This document shows positions 36,255-47,800 of a stretch of DNA of 64,000 nucleotides, one piece after another. Position numbers and translations under genes: made by a program. This stretch comes from Diaphorobacter sp. HDW4B (GTDB lineage: Bacteria; Pseudomonadota; Gammaproteobacteria; Burkholderiales; Burkholderiaceae_C), in NCBI RefSeq assembly GCF_011305535.1, contig NZ_CP049905.1, forward strand, positions 2,966,001 through 3,030,000. Reading direction: 5' to 3'. Under the pieces are notes generated by a model that ran no database searches, was not told the DNA's origin, and saw nothing but the letters and a program-made list of their open reading frames with translations. The stretch's first letter is position 1, and each line of letters opens with the position of its first letter.

Positions 36255-37814
36255 TCAGCCGATCTTGCGATCGCGCTCGCTCCAGAAGGGCTTGCGCAGT
36301 TCGGTCTTGAGCACCTTGCCTGCGCCCGAAAGCGGCAAGGCCTCGCGGATCTCTACGCTGCGTGGGCACTTGTAGCCAGCGATCAGGGTCTTGCAATGTG
36401 CGATCAGTGCTTCGGCAGTGAGTGCGCTGCCCGGCTTGGCCACGACAGCCGCGTGGACCGCTTCGCCCCATTGCTCGCTCGGAATGCCGATCACCGCGCA
36501 GGCCGCCACGTCGGGGTGCTTGGCGATGGCGTTCTCCACTTCGGTGGAATACACGTTTTCGCCGCCGGTGATGATCATGTCCTTCATGCGGTCGACGATG
36601 AAGATGAAGCCTTCTTCGTCCATGCGCCCGCCGTCGCCGGTGTGCATCCAGCCGTTGCGGATGGCCTGCGCTGTCTGGTCGGGCTTGTTCCAGTAGCCCA
36701 GCATCACGTTGGGGCCGCGCATGATGACTTCGCCGATGGTGCCGCGCGGCACTTCGTTGCCTTCGCTGTCGACGATCTTCACTTCCGTGCCTGCGGTGGC
36801 GCGCCCGGCCGAGCGCAGCAGTCCGCGCTCGCGAGCGGCGGGCAGATGGAATTCCGCCTTGAGCGTGGTGGCGATGGGGGCCAGCTCCGTCATGCCATAG
36901 GCCTGAACGAAACCGACGCCGGGCAGTGCCTTCATGGCGCGTTCGAGCACGGCTTCGGAGATCGGCGATGCGCCGTAGATGATGGTTTCGAGGGAACTGA
37001 GGTCGCGCTGCTTTTGCATGGTCGGGTGATCGACCAGCATCTGGATCATCGTCGGCACCAGCAGCACATGGGTGATGCGATCACGCTCGATGGTGTCGAG
37101 CACGGCCTCGGGCACAAAGCTCGCCAGCATGCTGTGCGTGTTGCAGTGCAACCAGTTCGGCATGGCCACGCCCACGTCGGCCAGATGGAACATGGGCGCG
37201 ACGTGCAGGTAAGCGCCGTTCTCGCGGCCAAGACCGTGCGAGAGCACGCCCAGGCCCGAGCTCACCAGATTGGTGTGGCTGAGCATCACGCCCTTGGGAA
37301 AGCCCGTGGTGCCGCCGGTGTAGAAGATGCCGGCCAAGTCTTCGTCACGGCGCAGCACATCGGCAATCGGTTGGGTCTGTGCGAGCAGGGTTTCGTAGCC
37401 GAGCATGCCTTCGGGGGTGTCGCCATTGCCGCAGTAGATCACTTCGCGCAGCGTGGTGGCGTCCTTGCGCAGCGTCTTGGCCATCTCGGTGAAGGTGTCG
37501 TCCACGATCAGGAATTTGGAGCCGGAATCGTTCAGCGCGTACAGAATTTCCGCCGCCGACCAGCGCGTGTTGCAGGGGTTGAGCACGCCGCCGCCCCAGG
37601 GCACAGCCATCAGGTATTCCAGATAGCAGTCGGAGTTCAGTGCCAGAATGGCGACGCGGTCGCCTTCTTGCATGCCGAGCTTTTGCAATGCGCCTGCGAG
37701 GCGCGCCACGCGATCCCCGAATTCGACAAAGGTTCTTTGTCGACCGGCGAATCGGGAGGCCATATGATTCGGCTTTTGCTGAATGGCTCGGTGCAGCGCC
37801 TGTGTCAGATACAT
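36255..37814 (-). CDS. acyl-CoA synthetase (AMP-forming)
   Basis: A 519-residue ANL-superfamily ligase that loads a carboxylic acid on CoA and so starts the pathway encoded by the operon. Motifs: FYTGGTTGFPKGVMLSH (P-loop), QAYGMTELAP, TGDGGRMDEEGFIFIVDRMKDMI and the C-terminal LPLSGAGKVLKTELR with the catalytic Lys. The start at 37814 has GGAGACAA upstream. It leads a six-gene operon and is divergent from an AraC-type regulator across 148 bases. It is clearly different from the FadD fragment at 1-726, so a distinct substrate is likely. Confidence 0.9.
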   Translation of the reverse strand: MYLTQALHRAIQQKPNHMASRFAGRQRTFVEFGDRVARLAGALQKLGMQEGDRVAILALNSDCYLEYLMAVPWGGGVLNPCNTRWSAAEILYALNDSGSKFLIVDDTFTEMAKTLRKDATTLREVIYCGNGDTPEGMLGYETLLAQTQPIADVLRRDEDLAGIFYTGGTTGFPKGVMLSHTNLVSSGLGVLSHGLGRENGAYLHVAPMFHLADVGVAMPNWLHCNTHSMLASFVPEAVLDTIERDRITHVLLVPTMIQMLVDHPTMQKQRDLSSLETIIYGASPISEAVLERAMKALPGVGFVQAYGMTELAPIATTLKAEFHLPAARERGLLRSAGRATAGTEVKIVDSEGNEVPRGTIGEVIMRGPNVMLGYWNKPDQTAQAIRNGWMHTGDGGRMDEEGFIFIVDRMKDMIITGGENVYSTEVENAIAKHPDVAACAVIGIPSEQWGEAVHAAVVAKPGSALTAEALIAHCKTLIAGYKCPRSVEIREALPLSGAGKVLKTELRKPFWSERDRKIG

Positions 37815-37831
37815 GTTTGTCTCCTGCTGTG

Positions 37832-37847
37832 TCGGCGTGCATGCCGA
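37832..37847. promoter_or_regulatory. palindrome in divergent ligase/araC promoter region
   Basis: TCGGCGTGCATGCCGA is a near-perfect 16-base palindrome 17 bases before the ligase start codon, in the 148-base divergent region. It could be an operator for the catabolic operon, or a leader hairpin if transcribed. No experimental or family consensus links it to the AraC protein. Confidence 0.3.
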
Positions 37848-37962
37848 TCGAGTGGTGGGCGGGTGATGGCATCGTATGAAGCACGGCGTGCGCGGACAAT
37901 TGCGCAACGCATCGTTTTGATGACAAAAGACCTCGACCTGTTTTCCACTTTCGCCGCTGCCC

Positions 37963-38976
37963 ATGAATTCATCCGCGCACGAAAAAGACCCTGTCACCGT
38001 GTCCGTCGTCTTTGTGCGGGGCATGGTGGGCGGGCTGCTCGCGCGTGGCGAATCCGTCGATGGCGTGCTGCAGGAGGTGGGCATCGACCGGCAACTGCTC
38101 GACGAGAGCGGCGCGCGTGTGACGGGGGCGCAGTACACGCAGCTTTTTCGGCGACTGATCGAGCTGCATGGCGACGAGAGTCTGGGCTATCTGTCGCGTC
38201 CGCTCAAGAACGGCAGCTACGCGCTGACCCTGCGCTCCGCCGTGGGTGCGCCGAATCTGCACGAGGCCATGAAGCGCATGGCCAGAACCTTCGGCATCGT
38301 GCAGGACGATCTGGTGCTGGAAGTGCGGCGCGACGGTGCTCAGGCGGGGCTGTGTCTGCGGTTTGCGAACCCTTCACTGCCGCCCGCCATATTCTTTCAC
38401 GAGCTGATGCTGCGGGTGTTCTGGCGCACGCTGGCGTGGTTCGTCGGCACGGGTTTTCGCACGGTGCGGTTCGACTTTGCGTTTCCAACACCGATGCACG
38501 CGGGCCACTACAGCGGGGTGTTCCCGGCGCAGTGCGAGTTCGATCGTCCCGTCACCGGGTTCTGGTTCGACGCCAAGTGGCTGACCCATCGCGTGAGCTG
38601 GGATGACGCCGCATTGCGCGCCTACCTGGCGGATGCCGAGTCCCATGTCATCCTGCCCAGCCGCCGCCGAGGAACCGACAGCGAGCGCGTGCGCGACCTG
38701 CTGCGCCGCACGCGGCCGCAATGGCCGGATCTCAAGGATGCCGCCGTCGCATTGCACATGTCGCCGCCCACGCTGCAGCGACGGCTCGCGCTGGAAGGCG
38801 TTTCGTATCAGGCGCTCAAGGACGAGCTGCGCACGGACATCGCCATCGCGCAACTGAACAGCGGCAAGGTGACGCTCGATCAGCTCGCGCAGGAGCTGGG
38901 CTTCACCGATCGCACCGCGTTTCAGCGCGCCTTCAAGACATGGACCGGCAGTGCGCCGGGGGCTTACCGCAGGTAG
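37963..38976 (+). CDS. AraC-family transcriptional regulator
   Basis: A 337-residue regulator with an N-terminal effector domain of the Arabinose_bd type (PF12625-like, residues 15-205) and a C-terminal double helix-turn-helix, residues 235-337, with AALHMSPPTLQRRLALEG, LDQLAQELGFTDRTAFQRAFK and the end WTGSAPGAYRR. It is divergent from the acyl-CoA degradation operon and is the obvious candidate to activate it in response to the substrate or its CoA ester. Confidence 0.9.
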   Translation: MNSSAHEKDPVTVSVVFVRGMVGGLLARGESVDGVLQEVGIDRQLLDESGARVTGAQYTQLFRRLIELHGDESLGYLSRPLKNGSYALTLRSAVGAPNLHEAMKRMARTFGIVQDDLVLEVRRDGAQAGLCLRFANPSLPPAIFFHELMLRVFWRTLAWFVGTGFRTVRFDFAFPTPMHAGHYSGVFPAQCEFDRPVTGFWFDAKWLTHRVSWDDAALRAYLADAESHVILPSRRRGTDSERVRDLLRRTRPQWPDLKDAAVALHMSPPTLQRRLALEGVSYQALKDELRTDIAIAQLNSGKVTLDQLAQELGFTDRTAFQRAFKTWTGSAPGAYRR

Positions 38977-39001
38977 GTCCGTGGACGGGAGAGCGGCGGG
39001 T

Positions 39002-39439
39002 TCACTGCTCCGCAATCACATCCACAAACACCAACGGCTCCGTCCCTGTCGCCGTCAGCCCATGCGATTCGCCCTTGCGCACGATGGTCACGTCGCCTGC
39101 TTTCACCGGCACTTCCTTGCCGTCCTTGTCCTTGAAGATGCCGGTGCCTGAAATGATGATGTAGGTGTCTTCGTTGTTGATGTGCTTGTGATAACCGATG
39201 GAGTCGCCGGGCTTCAAGGTGAGCCAGCTGATTTCCTTGATGGCTTCGTCCTTCTTGGGCATGTCGCGGGTGAAGGCGTATTCGCCCATCAGCGTGCCTT
39301 TGCCTCCGCCAGCGTCCTGCTTGTTGGCCTTGATGAGGCTTTCCTTGGGGTAGACCTCGGCGTGCGCGATGCCTGAAACGGATGCGGTGGCGGCGAGCAG
39401 GGTCAGGGCGGCGAGGGCGGTTCTGGAGATGGACAACAT
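39002..39439 (-). CDS. secreted cupin-domain protein
   Basis: A 145-residue protein with a Sec signal peptide ending near IAHA-EV (residue 27) and a single cupin barrel. Motif 1 is GDSIGYHKHINNEDTYIIISG, giving His, His and Glu metal ligands, and motif 2 is GDVTIVRKGESHGL with the third His. A periplasmic metal-dependent sensor, isomerase or dioxygenase are all possible; none can be chosen. It converges with the araC gene and is not clearly linked to other neighbours. Confidence 0.83.
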   Translation of the reverse strand: MLSISRTALAALTLLAATASVSGIAHAEVYPKESLIKANKQDAGGGKGTLMGEYAFTRDMPKKDEAIKEISWLTLKPGDSIGYHKHINNEDTYIIISGTGIFKDKDGKEVPVKAGDVTIVRKGESHGLTATGTEPLVFVDVIAEQ

Positions 39440-39502
39440 GGTGTGCTGAAGCCTTTCGGTGGATAATGGACAGTGTTTTTTCCCATCGCCGTTATCGCCA
39501 GA

Positions 39503-41899
39503 TCAGGGCACGATGTCCACGGTGATTTCCCGCGATTCGGATTGGCCCTGATCGCTTACCGCGCGCAGCGTGTGGCGCTCGCTGGCCTTGGCCATGGGGG
39601 GCATCCAGGTGATGCCTTCGCCGGGGGCGGATTGGCCGATCAGCGCGTCGCCCGCAAACCAGTAGATGGTGCGCACGCTGGATGCGGTCTCGGCGCGCAG
39701 CACCAGCGGCTCGGGCTTGCTGGTGCGCATGACGTGGCGCACGCCGCGCAGCGGGGCGGTGATGTGGGGAGCGGCGTTGTCGCCATCCGCATCGTTGTTG
39801 TTCTTGCTGGTGCTGTTGTTGTCGCAGCCATCGTCGGGCACGGCGGCGCGTGGCAGGCCGGATTGGCGGAACAGGCGGCGCATGTCGCTGCTCCATTGCT
39901 CCACGACCTGCTGGCGCGCGCCGGGTTGCGGGCCGCAGACGACCTTGCCCGACGCATCGTCCACCCACACGGCGCGGTGCAATTGGCTGGTCTGGATGGG
40001 CGACTTGCCCGCGATGAACCAGGTGTTGGTGCGCACGGGGCACAGCGCATCGGGCAGGCCGCCGGTGGCGGCGCAGACTTCGATCTGGCGCAGGTTGGCG
40101 GGTTGGCGTCTGGGCACTTCGCTGGTGTCCAAGCGCTGTGCGCGCAGCGCGTCCACCATGCGCATGAACAAGGGGGCGGCGGCATCCACGCCGATGAGCG
40201 CGGGGTTGCTGCTGCCGTCGAAATTGCCCATCCACACGACGAGCACGTAGCGCCCGAAAACGCCAGCGGTCCACGCATCGCGAAATCCCCATGACGTGCC
40301 CGTCTTCCACGCGACGGCGGGGCGCGCGGGCTGTGCGGTGTCCGGGCGCGGCGTGTGGCGCAGCATGTCGAGCGTGATGAAGGCGGCCTCTTCGCTGATC
40401 AGCCGAAGCGGCTCTGCGGTGCTGGGCTGGTCGCCGTTTTTTTCCTTGGCGCGTTGCGTGTAGCGAATCGGCTGCGCAATGCCGCCGTTGGCCAGCGTGC
40501 CGTAAAGGCCTGCCAGTTCTTCGGGTGTGACCTCGCCGCCGCCCAGCACCAGCGCGAGTCCGTAGTGCGATTCGCTCTGCATTTTCTGCACGCCCGCCAG
40601 GCGCAGAAACTGGTAGAGATTGGGCTTGCCGAGCTGGGATGCGACGGAGACTGCGGGGATGTTGCGGCTGCGGATCAGCGCCTCCTGCGCGGACAGGGGG
40701 CCTGCAAAACGGTGGTCGAAATTCTCGGGTTGATACGGGCCGAAAGCGGTGGGCGCGTCCTTGAGCACGGTCTTGGGATGCAGCAGTCCCTGATCGAGCG
40801 CGAGTGCGTAGATGAAGGGCTTGAGCGTCGAGCCCGGCGAGCGCCGCGCCTGCGTGCCGTTGACCTGTCCTTCGATCTTCGCGTTGTGCCAGTCGGCCGA
40901 GCCGATGAGTGCGCGCACTTCCATGGTGGATGCATCGAGCAGCAGCGCGCTGGCGTTGATCAGGCCGACGTCGCTGCGCGTGCGCAGGTATTGGCCGAGC
41001 ACGCGCTCCATCGTGGTCTGCATGCGCAGGTCGATGGTGCTGCGGATCTCCTGCGTGCTGCGATCCTGCGCGAGCAGCATGTCGGTCAGATGCGGCGCGA
41101 GAAACGGCAGATGGCCGCGCGATTGCGCATCGAGTTCCATCTCGGCATCGGGCGCGAGCATGCGTGCCTGATGGTCGCGTTCCTTCCACAAAGCCAGCAG
41201 GCGTTGACGTGCCGATTGCAGCTCGGCATTGCGGCCACGCTCCGCAATGCGCTTGACCGGGTTCTGCGGAATCACCGCCAGCGTGAGCGCTTCGGGCAAA
41301 GTCAGCGCGACCGCGTTCTTGCGAAAGTAGATGAGGCTGGCGGCCTGCACACCTTCGATGTTGCCGCCGTAGGGCGCAGTGTTGAGATAGGCCTCCAGCA
41401 CCTCGCGCTTGGTATAGCGCGCCTGCAGCCACAGCGCCGCAAAAATCTGCGCAACCTTGCCGCCATAACTGCGGCTGTCGATGCCGTAGACACGCCGCGC
41501 AAGCTGCATGGTGAGCGTCGAGCCGCCCTGTCTGCGACCACCGCTGGCGATGCTCCAGGCGCTGCGCACCAGCGCCACCGGATTCACGCCGGGGTGGCGG
41601 AAAAAGCTGCGGTCTTCATACAGCAGCACGGCCTCGACCAGCGTGGGCGAGATGTCCTTGAGCGGCACCCAGACGCGGTATTGCTCATCGGGCGCGAGCG
41701 TGAGCCGGAGCAGCTCGCCGCCGCGTGCGTAGACGGCACGCGATGAGCCTATGCGCTCGCTGAGTGGTGCATGCGGCAGGGCGCGGAGAACGATGACGCA
41801 CAGCGTCAGCAGCGCGGCCAGCATCGCCAGGGCGATGCCTACCTTTCTCCATCGCCCTTTGAGCAATGGAGTGCGTGTGCTGCGCGCTGTGCGGCTCAT
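39503..41899 (-). CDS. pbpC: penicillin-binding protein 1C
   Basis: A 798-residue class A penicillin-binding protein anchored by one helix (residues 20-42). The glycosyltransferase domain has LLYEDRSFFRHPGVNP (Glu95) and GGSTLTMQLARR. The transpeptidase domain has SPGSTLKPF (Ser357, Lys360) and KTGTSWGFRD (Lys532). The last 90 residues form the BiPBP_C domain found only in PBP1C. Its ATG overlaps the stop codon of the macroglobulin gene by one base, so the two are co-translated, the usual yfhM-pbpC pair. Confidence 0.95.
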   Translation of the reverse strand: MSRTARSTRTPLLKGRWRKVGIALAMLAALLTLCVIVLRALPHAPLSERIGSSRAVYARGGELLRLTLAPDEQYRVWVPLKDISPTLVEAVLLYEDRSFFRHPGVNPVALVRSAWSIASGGRRQGGSTLTMQLARRVYGIDSRSYGGKVAQIFAALWLQARYTKREVLEAYLNTAPYGGNIEGVQAASLIYFRKNAVALTLPEALTLAVIPQNPVKRIAERGRNAELQSARQRLLALWKERDHQARMLAPDAEMELDAQSRGHLPFLAPHLTDMLLAQDRSTQEIRSTIDLRMQTTMERVLGQYLRTRSDVGLINASALLLDASTMEVRALIGSADWHNAKIEGQVNGTQARRSPGSTLKPFIYALALDQGLLHPKTVLKDAPTAFGPYQPENFDHRFAGPLSAQEALIRSRNIPAVSVASQLGKPNLYQFLRLAGVQKMQSESHYGLALVLGGGEVTPEELAGLYGTLANGGIAQPIRYTQRAKEKNGDQPSTAEPLRLISEEAAFITLDMLRHTPRPDTAQPARPAVAWKTGTSWGFRDAWTAGVFGRYVLVVWMGNFDGSSNPALIGVDAAAPLFMRMVDALRAQRLDTSEVPRRQPANLRQIEVCAATGGLPDALCPVRTNTWFIAGKSPIQTSQLHRAVWVDDASGKVVCGPQPGARQQVVEQWSSDMRRLFRQSGLPRAAVPDDGCDNNSTSKNNNDADGDNAAPHITAPLRGVRHVMRTSKPEPLVLRAETASSVRTIYWFAGDALIGQSAPGEGITWMPPMAKASERHTLRAVSDQGQSESREITVDIVP

Positions 41900-44800
41900 C
41901 ACTTCGGCACCACCTGCAGACGCGCACTTGCCGAGCGCGAGAACACGCGGCGGTCGTACATGTCTTCGCCGTAGGCGGGCGGCACGACGAAGTCGCCCAC
42001 GTTGGTGGCGCGGGCCTTGTAGGTCAGCTCCACCATGTCCTTGCCCACGCCGCCGTAGAACACGACGCGGTCTTCGCGGATGTCGGCGTATTCGATGTTC
42101 CACGAGCCCTTGATGCCAAGGCGCTGCTTCCAGATCGGCTCCTGCGATTCCTCGTTGCCGCCTTCTTCGCCATTGCTGTCGTTGCTGCTCACCGGCTGCA
42201 GCACGGGTTCGAGACCGCCGGGCAGCATGTCGACCAGCGCGAGGTTGCCCAGCTTGTCGCGCTCGGTGCTGCGCACGCGAACGCGCACGCTCACCTCGTC
42301 GCCGATCTTCACTTGCGTCACGGGCTTGCCGCTGGCGTCGATGACCTCATGGAAAATTTCCATGCCCTTGTTCAACGCCTTGTCGGGCACGTTGCGCTCG
42401 AAGCCCTGTTCGGCCCAGCTGTAGAACAGGTTGAAATCGCTGTCGTTGGCGAGCTTCAACTTGGTCGTGCCGACCGGCACCTGCGCACGCGCCACCGGGT
42501 TGATGCTGCCCAGCGCGAGCGCTGCCGCCTGACTTTGCGCGTTGATGGCTTGCACGTTCACGCGGCCTTCGGTGTTCTGGTTCACGGCGCTGAAATACGC
42601 ATCCACCGCCAGCATCATCGTGGCGGATGACAGGCTGTTGTACCAGCCGTCCTGCACCATGCCGGCCACGCCATTCCACACCGTGGGCGGCAGCGTTTTC
42701 AGCCGATCGGGGAAGTGCCGCGCGGCCACGTAGAGCAGCATGCTGTCGTGCACCAGCGGGTCGTAATACGCGCCCCAGGTCGTGCGGCGCTGCTTCTTCG
42801 CGGTGCGGTTCAGCAGGTCTTTCCATACCGGCTCCAGCAGCTCGGCGGCCACCTTGTCCTGCTTGACCAATTGGTAGCTCGCGGCCAGATAGGCGGCACC
42901 CAGATCGGTGTTCAAACCCCTGGCTTGACCGTTGCGCCACGCCTCGCGCAGATTGGCGAGCGCTGCAGGCGCAACGATGCCCTGACGCGTGAGCAGATAC
43001 AGCGCCTGTGTATGGATGCGCCAGTGGTCCGCGCCGCCATCCGCGTTGCCAAGCTGGCCTTGCAGATAGGCATTGGCCTGCTTGAGCAGGTCTTGCGGAA
43101 CGGGCAGTTTGTGCTCCTTGGCTTCGAGCAGCAACTGCACTGCGTACAGCGTGGCGAAGGTGTCGGGCGTCGGATCGCCCGGCCATGCCGAGAAACCGCC
43201 TTCGCCGGTCTGGCGCGCGCGCAGCTGCACGATGTAGCGCTCCAGCACCTTGCGCGCATCGGGCAGCGGGCCTTGCTCTGCAGTTCGGCCGCGCGCCATT
43301 TCCTTGAGCAGTTCGGGTCGCGTGGACAGCAGCACGGCTGGATAGGTCTGGCTCGTGATCTGCTCGGTGCAGCCGTAGGGATAGGCTTCGAGATACTGCA
43401 TCAGCCCGGTCGCGAACGACCATGGAGCGGACGACACGGCCACGTCGCTGCGGCGGAAGTTGGGATGGAAATCGCCCTGGCTTTTGATCTCGCCCGAGCG
43501 CTGGAAACTGCCCGCCTGCACCAGCGACACATAGGGCGACGCGGGCCGTACGCTCACTTCTTCCTTGAGCTGCGCGCTGAAGTTCTTGTGCGTTGCGCTG
43601 AACGTGAGCGGCGACGAACCGAGCACCGCATCGGCCCCCGACTTGGCGCGCAGCTTGAACTTGGTGCTGGCTTCGCCGCGCTCGTTGATGCTGAGCGTTT
43701 GCGTCGCACCACCCACCACTTCGAGTCCGCCGGACGCATTCAGCGTGAGCGCGATTGGCACGTTCTTGCCCGAACCTTCGATGTTGTTGGCCAGACCCAC
43801 GCCCACTTCCACCGTGTCGCCGGGTGCCATGGCGAGTGGCGCGTTCGGCAGGATCACCATGTCGCCGCGCACGACGGTGGTGGTGGTCTTGGCGGCGGTG
43901 GCCTGGTCGTTCACCGCCACGGCCATCACGCGCAGGCTGCCGTTGAAGCTCTCGGGCACGGTGTAGGTGAACTCGCGGCTGCCGCTCACATCGACGAAGC
44001 CCGACCAGTAAGCCACCGGCTTGTCGCGCTTGCGCTTGAACGGATTCAGGTGCTTGCCGAGTTCATCTGCGCCGTCACCGCCGGGTGCTGCGGCAAGCAT
44101 GAGCTTTCTGAACTCGGGCAGGATCATGTCCAGCGTCTGCAGCGTGTTCACTTCCAACGCGCGTTTCTGGAAGAAGAACTTGAGTGGCGCAGGCGTCTTG
44201 TAGCGCGCCACCTGCAGAATGCCTTCGTCCACCGCAAACACCACGGCGCGCGTGGGCTGGTCGCTGGCAAGCGTCATCTTCACGGTATGGCCGGGCTTGA
44301 TGAGTTCGCTGCTGGTCAGCGTGATGTTGGCCGTGCGCTTGGCAAGCGTCGTGGCGAATGGCGCGACGCCATACGACAGCGGGCTCATGTAGACCTCGTC
44401 CGACGACGGATCGCGCACGAAATGCACGGTGATGTAGCCCGTGCCCTCGAAGTCCTTGGGCACGGTGATCTTCTGCACCGATGCGGTCTTGTCGGTCTTG
44501 AACCAGGTGTGCGCGTAGACCTTGTCGCGCTCGATGGTGATCAGGCCCGCACCGACATAAGGCGCGCGAATGCTCACCGAGATTTCCTGTCCCGGTTCGT
44601 AGTCCTTCCTGTCGAGCGTGAGCTGCAGTTCGGCATTGCGGTCGAGCGAGCGCGTCACGTTGGCATTGCCCGCCACGCTGTAGTCGATGCGGTTGAGCTG
44701 CAGGTTCTTTTCATCGCGCAGCACGTAGGCGAAGTCGCCGGGCGTGGCGGTGTCGAGCACCAGCGTGTTGCCCGTTGCGGCCATCGCGAACGGCTTTTCG

Positions 44801-47800
44801 TCGAGCACGCTTTCCTTGTTGCGCGACTCGTAGCGGTACACGCCGTTGTCCTGCTTGATCAGCACCGAGACCACCTTGCGCTCGATGCGCTGCAGCTTGA
44901 GGTTCTGCACGGCGATCTTTTTCACCTGCGGATCGATGGCGATGATGCTCGCGTTGCGCGTGGCGTTCTTCGCCACGTAGCGCGTGTCGCCATCGACCTT
45001 CACGCCGACGAGGTAGGGCAGATCGCTCACCAGCGTCTGCGCCTCGGCCGCCACGCTGCGACCGCCTTCGGGCTCGAAGGCCTTGGTGAGCACATGCACC
45101 TGATAGGTGGCGGCCTCGAAGCGCGAGAGCCGCAGATCGAACTGCGCCAGGCCTTCGGTGCTGGTCTGCACCGATCCCAGATCATCGACCTGCTTCTGGC
45201 CTTCCTTCTGCGGATCGTAGAAGCTGAAATTGGGCAGCGAACGGAAGGCCGGAAACGCGGGCGTGAGTGTCAGCGTGCCTTCCACCTTGCGGTCCTGCGC
45301 GGGCGTGCCGAACAGGTTCTGCACATCGACATTGGCCTTCATATCCTGCGGGCGCACCCAGCCTTCGTTGGCTTGTTGGCTGAGCGTCAAACGCACCTTG
45401 GTGCGGTCGGGCAGAAACTCCTGCACCTTCACCGTGGTGCTGCCGATCAGCAGACCATTGGCTTCGGGCGAGCCCGCATTCGTGCGGCGCGGCAGGTACA
45501 GGTTGACCGTGTAGTTGCCGGTGGGCGAGCTGTCCTGCGTGGTGTGGCTGAGCTCGGTCGCGCCTCCCGCGCCGAGCTTGAGCTTCTCGCGCTTGATGCT
45601 CAGGCCGCGCGCGTCGGTGATCTCCACTTCGACCGGCAGATCGCGCAGCGAGGTGTTCCAGTTGCCCGCCTTCACGATGATGCCGATGTGCATCGTGTCG
45701 CCGGGCCGGTACATGCCGCGGTCGCTGAACACAAAGCCCTGCATCTGGTTGGGCACGCCCTGCGCATACACGCCGCCCACGTCGAAGCGCGACACGTCGA
45801 GCGTGCGGTCGTTGCGGTTGAGCGGCAGAAAGCTCATGTCGCCTTCCTTGCGCACCACGAGCACGATGGGCTGCTTCTCGCGCTCGAATGCGGCCAGGCT
45901 CGGCAGGCTGGCGCGGCCCGTGGCGTCGGTGGTCTGCGTGGCGACCGCCGTTCCGTTGCGTCCCCAGATTTCCACCTGCGCACCGCCCACTGGCTGGCCG
46001 GTGGCAATGCTCTGCACGAACACATCGCGCGTGCCGTTGATGGACTTCTTCATCACCAGGCCCAGGTCGGTCACCAGCACGAGACGCTGCTCCTGGTAGT
46101 CGCTCACCTTGCGCTCGTCTTCCGAGGCTTCGGCGTTCTCTTCATCGCCCGACGATTCCTCTTCTTCCTGCGCATTGGCCTCTTCGTCTTCGTTGCGATT
46201 TTTCTTCTGCTTGGCGTTCGGGTCGAAGCCCTGCACGGTGAGCAGAAAAACGCCGCGTCGGTCGGTCTTGTCCTTGGCGAGGTAGCCGCTGAAATCCACG
46301 GTTTCGTAATGCGCCTTGCCGGGTTTCAGGTTCAGCGGAATCTTCTTCTCGAAGCGGTCCGAGATGTCCTCGAACGTCATGCCGTAGTTCATGGTCGGTT
46401 TGCTGAAATCGCCGCTGCTCTGGCTCACCAGATGCTGCAATTGCTTGGGCAGCAGGCGGTTCAATTCCACGCGCACGCCGGGCAAGTCGCGGATCAGCAC
46501 GGGGAGTTTCTTCTCGCCCGACAAGGCCATCAGCGAGCCCTGGCTCACGATGCTGAGTTGCGGCGCGAACGGACTGAGCTTGAGCACCATCTGCCGCGCT
46601 TCGCCAAGCTGGTAACCGCCGGGCGACTTCAAGCCCTTGGCCACGCGCACGAGCAGGTAGCGCCCGCCTTGCGCCTGCGGCATCTTGAAGCTCACCACCT
46701 CGGACGCATCCTGCTCGCCGGGAATCGTGTCGAGCGCCATCTTGCTGGCGCTCTTGAGAATCGCGTCGTTGATGGACGCGGGCTGCACCTTTGTCCAGTC
46801 GAGCTTGTCCACCAGTTCGCCGTCTTCGTTCTTGTGCTTTGGCGGCAGCAGCCAGGCCTGCACGACCTGCGCCATTTCGCGCTCGCGCACCGGCATGGAC
46901 GCCGCCACGTTGAGCACATGGCCGGGCTCGCCGTTGTCACCGTTGACGACCACGCTGGCGATGTCGCTGATCGCCAGACTGTAGAGACCGGGAATGCTCA
47001 CGCTGCGCGCCAGATCGCTGGCCACGCCGGGGCTGCCGCGCTTGGCCGTTGTGCCCTTGGCGATCTGGAGGACGACGGCGCGGCTCTTCTCGGGAATCGG
47101 CAGTGCCTCGGACTGGATGGTGGCCGTGAGCTGCCATTTGTCGTAGCTCACCGTGTGCTTGAGCGGCGCGCATTGGCTGCCGCCGAACATCGAAGTTTCG
47201 CAGGGCTTGTCGTAGCTGATGGCGATGCGCTTTTCGAACTCTGCCGCGTACACCGGGTGCGAAAAATTCACCATGAAGATCGCACGACGCACATTGGCTT
47301 GCGTGGGGTCCTGGTAGAACTCGGCGCTTTGCAGGGTCTGCAGGAAAGCGGGTGAGCCGAAGACCAGCTTCTTGCTCGCATCGTTCAGCAGCACATGCTG
47401 GGCGAGTGCGTTGTCGGCCAGTTTGACGTTGTAGCTCTGGCCGATGGGCCAGTCTTCCTTGGGCGTGAATTGCAGCTTGCGCGATTCCTGCCAGGTCCAT
47501 TTGCCTGCGAGGGCGGGCTCCAGACTCACGCCCGTGGCTTCGACGCCAGCACTCAGATGAATCGGCGCGGCATCGCCCGAGAATTCGACCAGCAGCGGGT
47601 TGGGCGCTGCGTTGTCTTCAATGCGCGTGCGCTGCGGCGGCGTGATGGTGGCGGAAATGCGCGTGGGCTCGACCTGCTCCGGCGTGAGCCCGTGCCACCA
47701 TTTGAGGACGGCGGGGCTGGCAAACCACGCACCCACAGCCAGCGCGATCAGCAGCACCACCAGCATCAGCCGCTGCTGCAGCCAGCACAGCGCGCGGCGC

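Noticed and set aside
35445..38606. A plus-strand open frame of about 1050 codons across the acyl-CoA operon
   Set aside because: It runs antisense to the thiolase and ligase genes and its product has low-complexity composition; the minus-strand genes have full family signatures.
42715..47355. A very long open frame (about 1546 codons) on the plus strand
   Set aside because: It is the antisense shadow of the macroglobulin gene, created by GC-rich codon bias; the product is His/Ala/Gln-rich with no domain.
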